Below are positions 21,750-34,755 of a DNA stretch of 64,000 nt, piece by piece. A model generated the notes under the pieces. It did not search any database, had not been told where the DNA came from, and saw only the letters and a program-made list of their open reading frames with translations. The stretch is taken from positions 83,677,838 through 83,741,837 of the forward strand of contig CM043953.1 of NCBI GenBank assembly GCA_014529385.2. The letters are read 5' to 3'. The DNA comes from Adiantum capillus-veneris. Lineage: Eukaryota > Streptophyta > Polypodiopsida > Polypodiales > Pteridaceae. Each line of letters starts with the position of its first letter. Within the stretch, counting starts at the first letter, position 1. The position numbers and the translations under genes were made by a program.

Positions 21750-21875
21750 TCGACACGCGTATATCGATGAAATTAGCAGGTGTCGCTATACGCGTCGATA
21801 TACGCGTCTCAATGTACGTCGATATACGCGTGGAAAGGCTTTACTTCCCACGCGTATATCGATGCCTATAGTGAC
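21750..21875. repeat. CACTA-2 left subterminal repeats
   Basis: Repeated CGTCGATATACGCG / CGCGTATATCGA units in both orientations. The core differs from CACTA-1 mainly by GATATAC in place of GCTATGA. Confidence 0.85.
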
Positions 21876-22028
21876 GCAAAAAAAATTGGGGGAAAAAAGC
21901 GAAACCCGCGAGCAGTAGGGGCCATTTTTGCCTGCGCTCTGCTCAAATCTTGGCCTCCACCTACTGCGCAGGTATTATGCCCCCCAACCCCCCCCTCTCT
22001 CTCTACATCGTGTGTGTGTGTGTGTGTA

Positions 22029-22134
<106 letters not shown>

Positions 22135-22621
22135 GTGTGTGTGTGTAGGTAATCAAAGAGAGAGAGAGATAGAGAATTAATGTATGCTTAGGAAATTAAA
22201 ATTAAAGAAAAATAATTAAAGAGAGAAATGAAATGAAATGTTATATTAACGTCTTCGAAAGGCCAAAGTGACCTATGAGACATGAGACAAGAAAGTTACA
22301 ATGTGATGGATCTGATACAAAGTCAGAGTAAGAAGATGACAAAATAAAATATTATGGAATCCTAAACTGTTGGGTATGGACTAAACGGTTAAACCAACTA
22401 GCTGGGATAGGTAGATCATAGGAGATCCAACAGCTGTCGCTGGCGGATCTCATCAATCTCCTCCATGGTCAGTAGTGTGACCGGGCGTTATGCATGTCAA
22501 GCCAAAGTGACCTAGCTAGATCCTCTGATGCAGCCTCCGTCGATGTTGTGTAGTCCTCCGCAGTCGTGGACGTCTAGATCTCCCTAGCTCAGTCGTTCGT
22601 TCGATCAGTAGAGAGATAGGG

Positions 22622-22735
<114 letters not shown>

Positions 22736-22779
22736 GAAATAGAGAGATAGAGAAAGAGAGTTATATATATATGCATGCT

Positions 22780-25335
22780 CGTGCACGCTCTGCAAGTATC
22801 AAATCTTGCGCAAGCGTAGGATATGTAATGAGCATGTGCACAAGTATGGAAAGTTTGCTAGAGAAACCGTACAGAATCTGCGATACGACTCCTACGGAAC
22901 GGGCATTGATTTCCGCTACATAGCACCTACATCTGAAAGAGAGAGAAAAAAGATTATGCGTGAAGGTCCGACCAATATAGAGCCACGGATGGAAGCAGAA
23001 AAGGGCTTATAGACAGAAGATGACGGCATGGAAGAGATGCTGGATGCCTTCTTCTAGATAAGCGAGGAGAACGCGAACGAAGCAGTACCAGAAGCCGTGC
23101 GCCTATCTCCTGAAGACATGTTGAGGAAGTTGGCACGTCAACCAATCTATGAAGGCGCCAAAATATCTGTGCTTCGTACTTGTCTGGTGTTTTTGAATCT
23201 TCAGTCAGTGTATGGGTGGTCAGATGCAAGTGTCACTGCTTTTTTTAGGTACGTAATTTACAAAAGAGATTTTCCGATTGCAACGGTGATGTGCTCGGAG
23301 AGCTTTTTAATTTAATGTGGCTTAAACAGGTTATTGCGGGAGCAACTTCTCCCGGCTGGCAATGAAATGCCCCCCTCTAGGCCAGACGCAAAGCAACTTC
23401 TGACCTCAGCTGGCTTGGACTACAACAAGATTCATGCATGTCCAAATGATTGCATTCTTTTTCGCAATGAATTTGCAGATTGTCTGTCGTGTCCTAAGTG
23501 CGGAGCAATGCGCTACAAAAAAGATGCAGTTGGCGAGACAGTGCCAGCTAAAGTGTTGCGGCATTTCCCTATTATTCCTAGGATAAAAAGTATGTTTTGT
23601 TGTGGTTCCATTACAAAGTTGATACGGTGGCAACATTTAGGGTGCCTGCTGATTCGAAGGCTTGGAGGCACATTGAAGATACCTGGCCACATTTAAAGAG
23701 TGAACCACGCAATTTGCGTTTGGGCATGGCAATGGATGGAGTCAATCCATTTGGCTTGAGAAGCTCGTCATGGAGCACTTGGCCTGTGTGCCTCATCAAT
23801 TACAACCTCTCGCCGTGGCTTGCTATCAAGAAGGGTCATTTGATTTTAAGCTTGATTGTATGTGGTAAGTTCAAGGCAAAAAACATGGATGTTTATCTAG
23901 CTCCACTAGTTGAAGAGCTCCAGGAGTTATGGCATGGGATCGACATAGTAGATGCGGTTGAACCAGTAGAACAACAGCATGCAAGTATCCATGGACTTCT
24001 TATGTGGACTATGCATGATTGGCCATGATACGGAGAAGCTTCTGGTAATGGTTATTGATTTACAAAATTATCGCTATTCGCAAGCCCTTTGCCTTGGCCT
24101 GATTCATGCTTTGATATATGCAGGACTAACAACTTCGGGATACAATGCATGTCCAATTTGCGGGCAGTCTTTGGATGTGCGCTATTCTACCTCTCTTCGA
24201 AAGACAATTTATCAAGGCCACCACCGTTAAGGAAAACACTTAAGGGTTTTGTTCGCCAAAAAGCGCGTTCTAGAGCGGTTCATGAAAACACTTAAGGGTT
24301 TTGTTCGCCAAAAAGCGCATCCAGAGGGGAGCATGGCAGAAGGATGGCTGGTGCAAGAGTCTCTTGTATTGACAACCGAATTTCTATCCGTTTCTGACCC
24401 AAAAATGCCTCGACTATGGAGCGATGAGGAGGATGCAAGACTGGTGGGAGAGGAGCCACAAGGGCAAAGGGTGCCGAAGAAAATGAACCTGGCCATGCGA
24501 GAAAAGATCATGAAGTTCTGTATACTAAATTCAGCGCCGATGCAAAAATGGCTTGAAAGGTACGAAGAAGAGAAAGAGAGACGCAATCTAGAGCAACATG
24601 ATTTCAGGCGAAGTTGAACGACTAGAGGCTTACCCTTGCCAGACTATCTCACTCCTCTACCTGAATTCCCTACAATGGCATGGTTGGACAAGACAGTGAG
24701 AGCAACTCGACAGATCGGAGAACCCATATCTCTAGAAGAGGAAGAGCTGGCTATTGGATGTGACTAGAAGTATCATACATACATGGCACTGTGGTCGCAT
24801 GGAAAGCATTTCAGAACACAACAAATTGACAGCAGAAGAAACACGTTTGACAGTGGGGTAATGGTTAGTTTCATGCAAAAGAGTAGGGCCAGTGCTAGAG
24901 ACACGAATGAGAGCACTAGCATCCTGGATTACTGTGGTTTGGTGTCAGATATCCTGAAAGTAAGCTTCAGGCGGTTTGAGATGCTTTTGTTGGATGTGAA
25001 GTGGTTCAAGGTGATTACTTCTGGTCGCAATGCAACGGTACGCAGAGATGGAAACAAGCTTGTGCAAATAGATTCTACAAAGACTTGGACAGATGCGAGC
25101 GACACATTTGCTCTCCCCGAACATTGCGAGCAAGTGGTCTTTGTACCGGACCCTTGAGAGCGACAATGGTGGTTTGTGGTTCAGGTTGCTCCAAGAAATA
25201 AACAAGTATTTGAAGGGCAAGATCTCCTGGAGGAAAGTCAATCAGACGACGTCCATACTACTGTGACATTAGATGAGATGGACGAAGGTATGGCAGAGAA
25301 GTTGACAGATATACGAGGGATGACGCAGACGAGCG
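22780..25335 (+). pseudogene. CACTA-2 TNPD-like transposase
   Basis: The first exon (22780-23249) encodes the Cys/His N-terminal domain (CTLCKY...CNEHVHKYGKF) and ends GWSDASVTAFFR at a GT. After an intron, 23330-23600 carries LLREQLLPAGNEMPPSRPDA and the zinc-type CPNDCILFRNEF...CPKC; a frameshift near 23590 leads to 23640-24025 with PADSKAWRHIEDTWP, NLRLGMAMDGVNPFG (a catalytic Asp of the plant Transposase_21 domain) and LMWTMHDWP. Later parts (YNACPICG, MPRLWSDEEDARL, DVKWFKVITSGRNATV, WWFVVQVAPR) follow with stops. A 52-bp tandem duplication at 24233-24318 also disrupts it. Confidence 0.85.
24233..24318. repeat. 52-bp-offset direct duplication in CACTA-2 TNPD
   Basis: AAAACACTTAAGGGTTTTGT and following bases to AAAAAGCGC occur at 24233-24266 and 24285-24318. 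Confidence 0.9.
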
Positions 25336-25584
25336 AGAATTGACACTTGTAGATGAAGATGCAATGGATGAAGACAATCTACCAGAACGAATTGGGGCAG
25401 AGTTATGTTTGCAATTAGAGATAGACGATGATACGGTGCAAGATCTTATCGATGATGCCTCACTCGTCGAGGCCTAGGCTTGTAAGTGTTTGTGTGAAGA
25501 CTTTGATTTAAAATTAAGCTTAAAGTTAATTTAAACAACTGTGTTCTGACGCTTTATTTTACTTTCTTTGTGCAGGACTTTAGT

Positions 25585-26700
25585 ATGGCAGACAAGATTC
25601 CAGACCTCGCTTCCATGAGTGCAGATGCATTCCTGGGCTTCGTTACACGGATGACGCCTGCTCAGATGGCAGAGGCTTCTCAGTGCTGGGTAGCCAGAGG
25701 CACGGGTACTACGCCTCCAGGCTTCACACCCGAGGGACCGACGCCTAGGGGGGGGGGGGGGGGGGGGGGGGGGGGGGCTACGGGGTTCAGGACGCCTATG
25801 GGTACGAAGCCTTCTTCTCCCATCACGGCCGCTTCGACACCTAGGGGTGGGGCAGAGCAAGTACGTCCTCATCTCCGCAGCACAGGCGCACTCGCCGATC
25901 TCGGCGACCGTCAGGTGGAGGTGGTGGTTGCTGTGGAGGAGGGTCCACAGATGCTTCGACCCCTCCTCGCTCACGACCCCCGTCTTACCTAGGCACACCT
26001 CTCGACATACCTCTTGGCACACCTCGGACACCTTGGGGGGCACACGATCCTAGTGCCTCCAAGCTCTATACTATACGAGGAGATGGTTCTCTTGACATGG
26101 ATAGAGTCGGAACTGAGATGCGACAGCGGATTCGCCAGTTCGTGGAGCTACAGTTTTCGACCAACATTCTAACGTCTTGGGATCAGCAAGACAAGGAAAA
26201 AGTCACTTACATAGTGGAGACCATCCTGAGAGTGTACCAGCCTGCTCCGGGTTCTTCCGTTGTTTCGGCGCGGTGGATCAAGGGTGTTGCACGGGACACC
26301 ATCAAACATCGACGAGATGCAGCTCGGAAGGCTTTCAAGACCGGTTTGCCGAAGCCTTCCGGCATCCCACACGAGACGTGGCTGTAGATCAGGGAGGATG
26401 AGCGGACAGCGGCTACGCGGTTCAGACAGCAGCGTGAGACCGCGCAGGTACGACAGATGACTAGGGGGACATCTCATCTTGGCAGCGGAGGCTTCGACAC
26501 CTTTCGCTATGAGTTTGTGAGTTTCTAATCCAATCTTAACTATGGCGTTTTTTAAAACGTGATGAATCATGTATTCTTATTACTGTGATTTTTATATAAA
26601 CGCAGAATCTTGCGATGCATCGAGCTCCATCACGCGAGGAGGAGTCAGATGGATATCGTAGAGGTATCTATGAAGTACTGAATGATCTTGAAGCTTCAAG
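25585..26700 (+). pseudogene. CACTA-2 TNPA-like gene
   Basis: ATG at 25585 (MADKIPDLASMSADAFLGF) begins after a TTGTGCAG acceptor-like site. The N-terminal part is Pro/Thr/Gly rich with a 30-base G run. The second part, 26097-26516, has IRQFVELQFSTNILTSWD, a basic KHRRDAARKAF and TSHLGSGGFDTFRYEF before a GTGAGT donor, matching the TNPA-type C-terminal domain of CACTA-1. Frame breaks near 25900-26090 and a TAG at 26385 disable it. A possible last exon lies near 26607-26738. Confidence 0.75.
25748..25777. repeat. 30-nt poly-G inside TNPA-like coding sequence
   Basis: Thirty uninterrupted G residues encoding a Gly run. Such a tract may be a G-quadruplex or a slippage/assembly artefact. Confidence 0.9.
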
Positions 26701-26899
26701 AGAGCCTGTAGACTGGGAGGTCTTACAGTCGCGTTGATCGCTTGAGGTGAGACGTTAATATGTGTGAGTTGATTTAATTAAGTCAGTATATGTGAAGTAA
26801 TATCAATACTAATTTTGTGAGTTGTCCTATGTGCAGGTTGCGACGCCTAGTCATTAGTGGACCAGATTTCATCTATATGCTTTGTGAGACACAGACACG

Positions 26900-27190
26900 C
26901 TTCTGTGTCTCTGTTTTGTACAAATAGTTAGTGTTCAGACAATTATTGTTTCCCTTACGGTTATGATTATTGTCATTGTCATTGTATAGATAGTTATTGT
27001 TTCTCTTTCTAGTTATGCTTATGGTTATTGTTAATTTTGTTTATGGTTATGGTTATCTGCATTATGGTTTTGATCAAAGTGGTTATAGTCGGTTATGGTT
27101 TTAAGTTATGGTTATGCTTTTAAGTTATGGTTATGGTTCGTTATGGTTATGCTTTTAAGTTATGGTTATGCTTTTAAGTTATGGCTATGC
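26900..27190. repeat. TTATGGTTATGCTTTTAAG simple repeat
   Basis: Degenerate tandem copies of GGTTATGCTTTTAAGTTAT and TTATGGTTATGG in the CACTA-2 3' region; no coding content. Confidence 0.8.
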
Positions 27191-27469
27191 TTTTCATTTG
27201 GTACGGTTGTCTTTCATTGGCCTTAAATCTCATGTGAGATCCTACATGGATAGCATGTAGGAGGCGTATACATGATATGGTTTTTTTTGAAAATTTTATG
27301 TAAAAACAAAGGGAACTCTGCCAAAATTTTTGCGCGCGGGAGCATGGTTGATATTTTGGTGCTGCTTGCTTTCTTGGGCAGAGGGCAGGAAGTCTGGCTG
27401 TGGCTGTGTCCATCTTTTAACTGGGCACAGGCCAGGCTACTTTCCCTCTGCCCAAGAAAAACATTTTCT

Positions 27470-27600
27470 GCTATGGTCGTCGCTATATGCGTCACTATGC
27501 ACGTCGCTATGCGCGTCGCTATCTGCGTCACTAATAGCGACTGGTTTCACAGCGACGCGTATAGCGACGCGCATAGCGATGGGCAGCGTCGATATATGCG
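27470..27600. repeat. CACTA-2 right subterminal repeats
   Basis: Nine or more CGTCGCTATNCGCGTC-type units, first in one orientation and then, from about 27540, in the other (GCGACGCGTATAGCGACG). Confidence 0.85.
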
Positions 27601-27630
27601 TCGATAACACCTGTTTTTGTTGTAGTGAGG

Positions 27631-28407
27631 CTCTACCTTGTAAATGGGTTTACAGGTATAAGATCACCGCTCATGATAGTCAGCCAAAGTACAAATCAAG
27701 GCTTGTTGCCAAGGGCTTTAAGCAAGAACAAGGCATTGAATTTGATGAAGTCTTCTCTCCAGTGGTTAAGATGACTACATTGAGATGCTTTCTTGCATTG
27801 GTTGCTATATTGGATTTGCTGTTGCACCAAATGGATGTCTAGACAGCGTTCTTGCATGGTGATTTAGATGTGGAAATTTACATGCAGCAGCCAGAAGGGT
27901 TTGTTGAGAAAGGCAAGGAAGATTTGGTATGTGAGTTTTTTAAAGAGTCTTTATAGCTAAAAACAATCACCGAGGGCATGGTACCATAAGTTCCACCAGT
28001 TTGTGCTTTCTCAAGGCTACAAACGTAGTGAGTTCGATCACTGTCTATATACAAAGAAGGCTAAGGATGGCAGTTGGTTGATACTTATTTTGTATGTGGA
28101 TGACATGTTGATTGCTGGCAAACACTTGGAAGAAATTTCAGCTTTGAAGTCAAAGATGGCAAAATCGTTTGACGTGAAAGACATGGGTGCGGCAAGTCAT
28201 AACTTGGTATGCGCATTGAGAGAGACAAATCAAAGAAGTTGATTTGGTTATCTCAAACAGAGTATATTGACAAGGTTTTGCAATGTTTCAATATAGAGAA
28301 GGGAAAGGCATTGAGTGTTCCATTGCCACCATATGTGAAACTTAGCAAACAAGATTGTCTTGTTTCTGAGGAAGAAAAGGCTGAAATGGATGAGATTCCA
28401 TATGCGT
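27631..28407 (+). pseudogene. copia-B reverse transcriptase
   Basis: It resumes pol after CACTA-2: [28 protein letters not shown], then a TAG where MDV-x-TAFLHGDL is expected, followed by decayed sequence. The catalytic pair is visible at about 28095 in LILYVDDMLIAG. Frame changes near 27960 and 28200 follow; the segment ends at EMDEIPYA where gypsy-2 inserted (TSD GCGT, 28404-28407). Confidence 0.85.
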
Positions 28408-29555
28408 TGTCCGGAGTTTTTGGAGCTAGGGATTGCACATATGTACATACCCATGCATGGTGCATCAAATAAAGGATTGCCCATTTTCCAGATCCAAGTG
28501 GTTACATGGGGCCCACATGTGTATAGGTAGGACATCATGTACATAGTGCATCGATTTTCACTATCACCAGTACCAATGTGTTTTTTCTACAATAATGAGG
28601 AGTTGGTAGCACGTAAAACTTCTTGAGGAAGCTATCCTCGGGCCGACAACATGAGGTAAGCAGATGCGTCAGATGGCATCTATTGGCGTCAGGAGGTCCA
28701 AAGGGTCAATACTTGCACGTGGAGAAGTACGGGCACAACGTGGATGTTTTCTTGTGATAATTATGCAGAAAGGTCATCATGAGGACCATATTTTGGGGCC
28801 ACTTCACGTGGTGTAGGAATGCATTATTGAAAAAAGTCGAGTGCGAGGTGTGCGTATGGATGCAGCAGGGTGACAACTATACACTGCGAGGTTCGTTTTT
28901 GGCCTGTTCGGGGTCCGTTTGAGGTCATCTAAAAGGCCAAGGGTGATCAAGTAATAAAGCTAAGTGTGGGAACTGAAAAAACTTAGAGAAGATCAGAAAA
29001 AACATGGAGAGAAGAGGAGGAACAGCCGCAACTGTGTTTTTGCTCATTTTGGAGCCTGTTTTGGCCGTAATCTGCTCATCCGAGGTCGGATTTGAGCACT
29101 TTGACATTGTAGACTGGGGTTTTGGGCCGTTCCAGACGTGATGGCACTGTCCATTTTGCCAAATTCCTCATTGTTTTTTTGCTATTTTGGCTGTGTAAGT
29201 TTCTCCTATGAGCGAAGGGTCTGCTCCAATTTGTGATTGTATCTGGCTTTTTTTACCCATGCTGCGTGAGCTGTTTTCCCCCTTGGTGTTGTCTCAAGAT
29301 CAATTGTATCTAAATATCAGAAGTTCTCCTCTTTTGAGCTGAGTTTTTTGGGTTTGTGTGTGTGTGTGTGTGTGTGTCTCTGTGTGGAGTGGGAAAATGG
29401 ATAGTCTCTCTCCTCTCACTCCATAGGTGTGTTCCTTGTCTCGGCCAGGTGTGTTGTGTAAGCTGAGTGGTGCCCCATAGTGTGTGTGTATATCATCCCA
29501 AGAGTGTGTGTCGGGTCATTATAGAGGCATTTAGTGTGTTTCCATCCCGCTCACA
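28408..29555 (+). repeat. gypsy-2 5' LTR
   Basis: TGTCCGGAGTTTTTGG to CATCCCGCTCACA; includes a (TG)n run near 29356-29378. The antisense ORF 28925-29107 recurs in the other LTR at the equivalent place and is not a gene. Confidence 0.95.
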
Positions 29556-29560
29556 TTCTT

Positions 29561-29575
29561 TTGGCGCTCCCATGG
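29561..29575 (+). other. gypsy-2 primer-binding site
   Basis: TTGGCGCTCCCATGG begins five bases after the LTR. TGGCGC is a common gypsy primer-site start; I cannot assign the tRNA. Confidence 0.6.
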
Positions 29576-30602
29576 AGGATCTTCTACGAGTACCTTCAGC
29601 TTCAGGAGTAGAGATTTCAGATTGTGGATTACAGGTTACAGGTTATAGGTTATAGGGATAGGTACGGGTGATTCATAGAGGTACAGGTAGCTGGAGTACA
29701 GTGATATACTAGCAGTGGTGTCACTTGCAATTGTTGTGGGTATGCATCACTTGGCGCATGTTTGAGCACATTGTTTGCTGGATTGTACGTTACTTGTGGA
29801 AACTGCCAGTGTACGCCTTTGTGGAGCCATGCTTGGTTTTATTTGGCAGTCCGAGCCATTTCTGAGACTTGGTCCGGAAGATAGTCATTTTGGAGACTTG
29901 ACTATATGCGATTTGCATTAGCCTTCGTGTGAGGGTCGATAGCGTGAGGTTTTATTGAGCTGGGGGATTCTCAAATGTGGAGATTCTTTCGGTGATACAG
30001 GTAGTTGGAGCACCCTTTTCGTGACCTCCCATAGGCTATGTACTAGTGGTTCCTAGTTGATGCTCGAGTTCTATTGTTGACAGTTTATGCATACATATAT
30101 AGTCTATATTCTGGGTTCTCACTGCTCTACTTTTGGGGAAACTCTGTCAAAAATTTTCCAAGTTATGATGGTTGGTTTTTTGGTCTTTTAAGCCATTTAT
30201 GCTGTTATGTTGCTGAAATTTTGGCAAAATCAGAGGATAAGACAGGTGTGCTTTCTTGGGAGCTGCACGGTTGACGTTAATGGATGATCAAAATGGCCCT
30301 CAATTCACTCCTTTTCATTTAACTCAAAGAATCCAGATAAATGTTCATGTGTCCAGGAAGATTTTTTTTCCAGCAGCGCATAGTCTTTATGTTCGGGCCA
30401 AGAAGATTAAGAGAGATCCTCGAATGTCCTTTTCCTGTTGTAATTCCGATGATTAACTATGAAAACTCATTTGATGTGCATGTGTTTTTCCTTATCTAAA
30501 GTTGAGCTCCAGTGAAGTTTTTGGGAATTGAGTTAGTAAAAAGTTTTGGGTTCTTGCACGTGTGTTCGAAGGGGTTCTCAAAGCATCGTAACTTGGGTAG
30601 CC
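29576..30602 (+). other. gypsy-2 leader with GGGGAAACTCTGTC motif
   Basis: About 1 kb without a recognisable gene. GGGGAAACTCTGTCAAAAAT at about 30135 matches the copia-B leader motif, and GTGTGAGGGTCG followed by GTGAGGTTTT near 29928 also has a counterpart in copia-B near 18680. Confidence 0.6.
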
Positions 30603-31502
30603 ATGGCTTTCTCTTATCCGGAGTTTCATGGAAGAAGTGATGAAGATGTAGAAGACTTTTTGGAAAAGATGGAGGTTGCCTGTATTAGAAACCAGATTCA
30701 TGACCCGACACAGATGTACGTCTTCTCCAAATTTGTTCAAAGAGTGATACACGAGTTTGGTCCAAAGCATTTGAAGAGGAGATGCGTGCGGCTGATCCAC
30801 CTGTAAGATTGAGTTGGGACAATCTAAGAAATGGATTGGAAGTGGAGTTTGTGAAGATAGAAGATCCTGACAAAGTGTGGCAAGAAGTACAAGGTTTGGT
30901 GCAAAAGGAAGGTGAGCCAGTAGATGCGTACATACGTAAGTTTTGATTGGCATAGGAGCGGATGTGCAAGGCCTTAGCACCACAAGTACCCCCACCTGAC
31001 ATGATGAAGAAGGATAGGTTCTTGGCTGGTCTTTGGGAGAATATACGTTGGAGAGTGGAGCTAAAGAAGCCTAGGACATATAAAGATGCACTAGAGGTAG
31101 CAAGGAACAAAGAGTGGAAGCTGAGGAAAATGATCCAGTTAGGGGTGGAGTCTTTGACCATAAGGTCTAAAATTTAGCCTCTGGACTCTTTACAAGGTCG
31201 CATGCCAGGGGTTCATCATGAACCAGTGGTTGCTGTTACTCCTCAAGTTATGCCAGCAGTGGTCACTACATCAGTGCAAGATGATGGTTTAAGGCAAGAC
31301 ATGAGGCAAGTGGTAGATTTAATGAAGAATCTCAACCTAAACATGCTAGGTCAAGTGGAAAATAATCGAGGTCGAGGGAGGTTTGCAAATCAGCCAGGAG
31401 GTGAAGAAAGACCCAAGAATGGTGCTGGACAAAGCAATGGTAGGTTCTGGTTATAATTGTGGAGAGTTGGGACACATCAACTCACAATGCGATAAGCCAC
31501 CA
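30603..31502 (+). pseudogene. gypsy-2 gag
   Basis: ATG at 30603 starts MAFSYPEFHGRSDEDVEDFLEKM, the beginning of a gypsy gag. Frame breaks at about 30740 and 30945 separate it from LEVEFVKIEDPDKVWQEV and DRFLAGLWENIRW, typical capsid helices. The zinc knuckle near 31452 reads GYNCGELGHINSQC, with the first Cys lost. A Gly/Arg-rich stretch (NNRGRGRFANQPGG) precedes it. Confidence 0.8.
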
Positions 31503-32450
31503 AGGAGGGGGGGAGACATGTATGCATTGCCAAGACAGGTGCTAACTAGGTCAAATGATTATGGCATCGAAATTAAGGGTGATGAAGGAACCAGTGGTTT
31601 AACCCAGGAGGAAAAGGGAAAGACAAAAGTGTTAAGTGTAGTGACCTTGGATAAGGCATCAAAGCTAGAGGATACATTAGTGATGCCTATTGGGAAGAGG
31701 ACCACAGAGGACAAGGAAGGAAGAAGTGCCCCAGGTCCTAGTAAGGATAAGGGAAAGAGCCATGAAGGCGAAGATGTGAAGGCCAAGAGGAAAAGGAGGG
31801 CTGGTCGCAAGTTTCATGTTTTAGATTTTCCACTAGGGGATGGGAAATCAAGCTATGACTTGAAAAAGGATCTGACAAGCAGGAAGGCAGATGTTACTTT
31901 TGGGCAGCCCATAGAGATGGTTTCTAAGCTAAAGTGACAGTGGAAGAGGATGGTTAACCCAATGGAGAAAGAGACAGAGAGAGGTTCAGTAAAGGTGTTG
32001 GCCATGGACGAGCTACCAGACATTTGTCCAATTGTAAATGTGTGGCATAAAAGAAAAAATCTGGGACAAGGTTATGTGGATGGTAGAGCCCAAATATGTG
32101 TCATAACACACTCATGCGTTGAGAAGATGGGTCTTACAATGACTGGGGTGTCAGGCTTTCGGACTAGATTGGCCAATCATCAAAAAGTAAAATTTTTGGG
32201 TGTTGTATAGAGCTTAGAAGTGGAGGCATATGATGCAAAGGCAGTGGTTGATTTTCATGTGATGCCAGCGGGGTTGGGAGCATATCCTATTATACTGGGT
32301 AGACCATGGTTACGTGCAGTGGGAGTTGTTCAAGATTGGCGACATGGTACGATTAGCCTCTATGGAAAGACAGGTACCAAGAAGCTTTATAATATGGACA
32401 CAAGGAAACGATTGAAAGAGCTTTATGAAGATGGGGATGAGTCTAGTGAT
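31503..32450 (+). pseudogene. gypsy-2 protease region
   Basis: A basic linker (KAKRKRRAGRKFHVLDFPLGD) leads into the protease. The active-site loop reads GYVDGRAQICVIT; the expected D-x-G is displaced (VDGRA). The conserved YPIILGRPWLRAVGVVQDW is present near 32285. Stops occur at 31935 and 32208. Confidence 0.75.
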
Positions 32451-33567
32451 GAAGACTATTCCACAGTGTCTGATGAGGATAGTGATAGTACTACCAGCAG
32501 TGATGAGGATACTGATGTTGCATTTCTTTTGATGGACAAAGAAATCCAGGAGTCTGGTTTAGTTGCATTTGCGAATGAAGTTGAAGATGAAAGTGAAGGG
32601 CCTTATGAAGTGATTGAAGGGATGATGCAAACCAAGGTTGAGTTGTCAAAGAAGCAAGAATTGATGACACAAATGATCAGTGGAGACCTCTCAACTATGG
32701 AGAAGGAGATATATTTGCAAATGCTGGCTAGTTTTCCTGATTTGTTCATTACTTCATATGAAGAGATCAGAGGGTTCAAAGGAGAAGATATGCATATAGA
32801 GCTGAAAGAAGGTGCTAAGCCAGTGTGGAAAAGGCTAAGAAGGATGGGTCAAGATAAAATGGAAGATTTGCGGGAAGAGGTGGACAAGTTATTGAAGGCG
32901 GGGTTCATAGTCCCTGTGGAAACCACATAATGGGTGAGTCTAGTAGTAGTCAGTCCAAAGAAGGATGAAAAGTGGAGTATTTGTGTAGATTTTAAACCCT
33001 TAAATGCATCCACTAAGAAGAACCCATATCCTCTTCCATTCATCGATCAGATCTTGGATTCAGTGGTAGGTTATGAGAGGCACAGCGTGTGTGATGGTTT
33101 TTCAGGCTATTTTCAATTGAAGACTGCTCTTAAAGACCGCACAAAGACAACTTTTATTACGCCATGGGGATGCTATTGCTACATGGTATTGCCATTTGGA
33201 TTTTCAAATGGACCATCCTTCTATCAAGAGAGAGAAAACTGGGTATTAGAACCTTTCATTGGTAGTTGTGTTAAAGCTTGTATGGATGACTTCTATGTCT
33301 ACAGCAGTAGGGCTGAACACCATGAGAAGCTGCAGATGGTATTGGCTCGATATGATGAATGTGGAGGACAACTTAATCCAAAGAAATGTCATCTAGCACA
33401 GCCAAGGGTGAAGTTATTGGGCCATGTGGTGTCAGAAAATGGCATTGAGACTGATCCAGACAAGGTTAAGTCTATTATTCTTCTTCCATCACCTACGAGT
33501 ACGAAGCAGTTGGCAACTTTTATACACAAAGTGAAGTACATGGCACGATTTATTCCATTGTCTTCGT
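32451..33567 (+). pseudogene. gypsy-2 reverse transcriptase
   Basis: After an acidic linker: PVWKRLRRMGQDK, AGFIVPVETT, stop, WVSLVVVSPKK, ICVDFKPLNAST, first catalytic Asp in VCDGFSGYFQ, TPWGCYCYMVLPFG, and the catalytic pair in ACMDDFYVYSS (C-M-D-D in place of the usual F/Y-x-D-D). LNPKKCHLAQPRVKLLGHVVS is the thumb. Stops at 32928 and 33567 lie in one frame. Confidence 0.9.
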
Positions 33568-34016
33568 AGATCCTTTATCCATTACAAAAAGTGGCAAAGG
33601 ATGATCCATTGCAATGGGACGACAAGTGTGAAGAAGTGTTTCAAGAGGTCAAAGAGGTGTTAGGGGGGTTGTCAGCCATGCAGGCTCCTGATTGGGAGCA
33701 AGTGTTTTATGTAAATCGATCAGTAGGGGATGATCCCATTGGAGCCATGCTATTGCAAAAGGGGAAGGGCAGCCATTATATGAGGCCAGTGTATTGTGAA
33801 AGCCGAGTGAAGTTGGTAGTAGAGAGAAAATTCTCGGAAGTAGAGCTAGTGATGTCCAGTGTAATATTTGCTTGTCGACGATTTCGTCATTACTTTCTAC
33901 CACGACCTTTTGTTTTCTTGACGAGTTACGCTTTTTTGCCTCAGTTAATTAATGGCACTGATATGTCAAATGTGGTCAAGAAATGGAGCTGCAAGAGTTT
34001 GAGTTCTCTTTTTTAG
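33568..34016 (+). pseudogene. gypsy-2 RNase H
   Basis: It continues the RT frame: LQWDDKCEEVFQEVKEVL, then FYVNRSVGDDPIGAMLLQ, where the first catalytic Asp (usually YV-D/T) appears replaced, RPVYCESR, and ERKFSEVELVMSSVIFACRRFRHYF. Typical of the RT-linked gypsy RNase H, but decayed. Confidence 0.8.
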
Positions 34017-34755
34017 TTGAAGACAGTACAAGGGCTACCCTAGCCGATTTGTTGACTTACAAGGAGAATCCCCTTCTTGTTAAGGAAGAGGTGCTGAGAA
34101 AGATAGTTGAAGAAGTGCCACAGATCAACAATGCACATCTGTTGTTCTTTGATGTCTCATACAAGAAGAGCCATGATGCGGCTTCAGGGGGTATAGCACT
34201 TTATGATCCAGAGGGGAAGCTAGTATGCAAGAGAGGGTTCAAATTGGATGCGCATAGTAACAATGAGGCTGAATATGCTACATTGAAGTTTGCTTACACA
34301 TTTGTTTGAAGCATGGGGTTAGAAGGTTGAGCATAAAAGGTGATGCCTTATTAGTCGTGAAGCAAGTGTTGGATGTGTGGAAGAGCAAGAACACCTCATT
34401 GAAGGAAATGTGCTTTAGAATTAAAGGCCTGTTAAAAAATTTCGAAGCATGGAGCATCAGACACATTGAACGTGATCTAAATGGAGAGTCACATGAAGCA
34501 GCTCAAAGCATGGTTGGGGAGCTATTTGTGTCGAGGACCACTTTACCTCTTTATCATGGCCGGGAAAGTTTGGCTCAAGAAGAGGAGTTTTTGCTAACAG
34601 GAATCATTCCAAAGGAGATTCAGAAGTCTAAGAAGTATGGCTTTGTGCGTAGAGCATCCAGGTACAAATTGATTGATGATGTCTTATACATGAAAGGGGC
34701 TGATCTCGTGTTGAGACGTGTACCTTGGCGGGAGGAGCTTTATAGAGTGTTGTAA
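33983..34755 (+). pseudogene. gypsy-2 second (archaeal-type) RNase H
   Basis: LLFFDVSYKKSHDAASGGIALYD carries the first catalytic Asp, SNNEAEYATLKFA the Glu, and KGDALLVVKQV the next Asp, the pattern of the additional RNase H of plant Tat elements. It spans two frames with a break near 34305. Gypsy-4 has the same domain at 57389-57736. Confidence 0.85.
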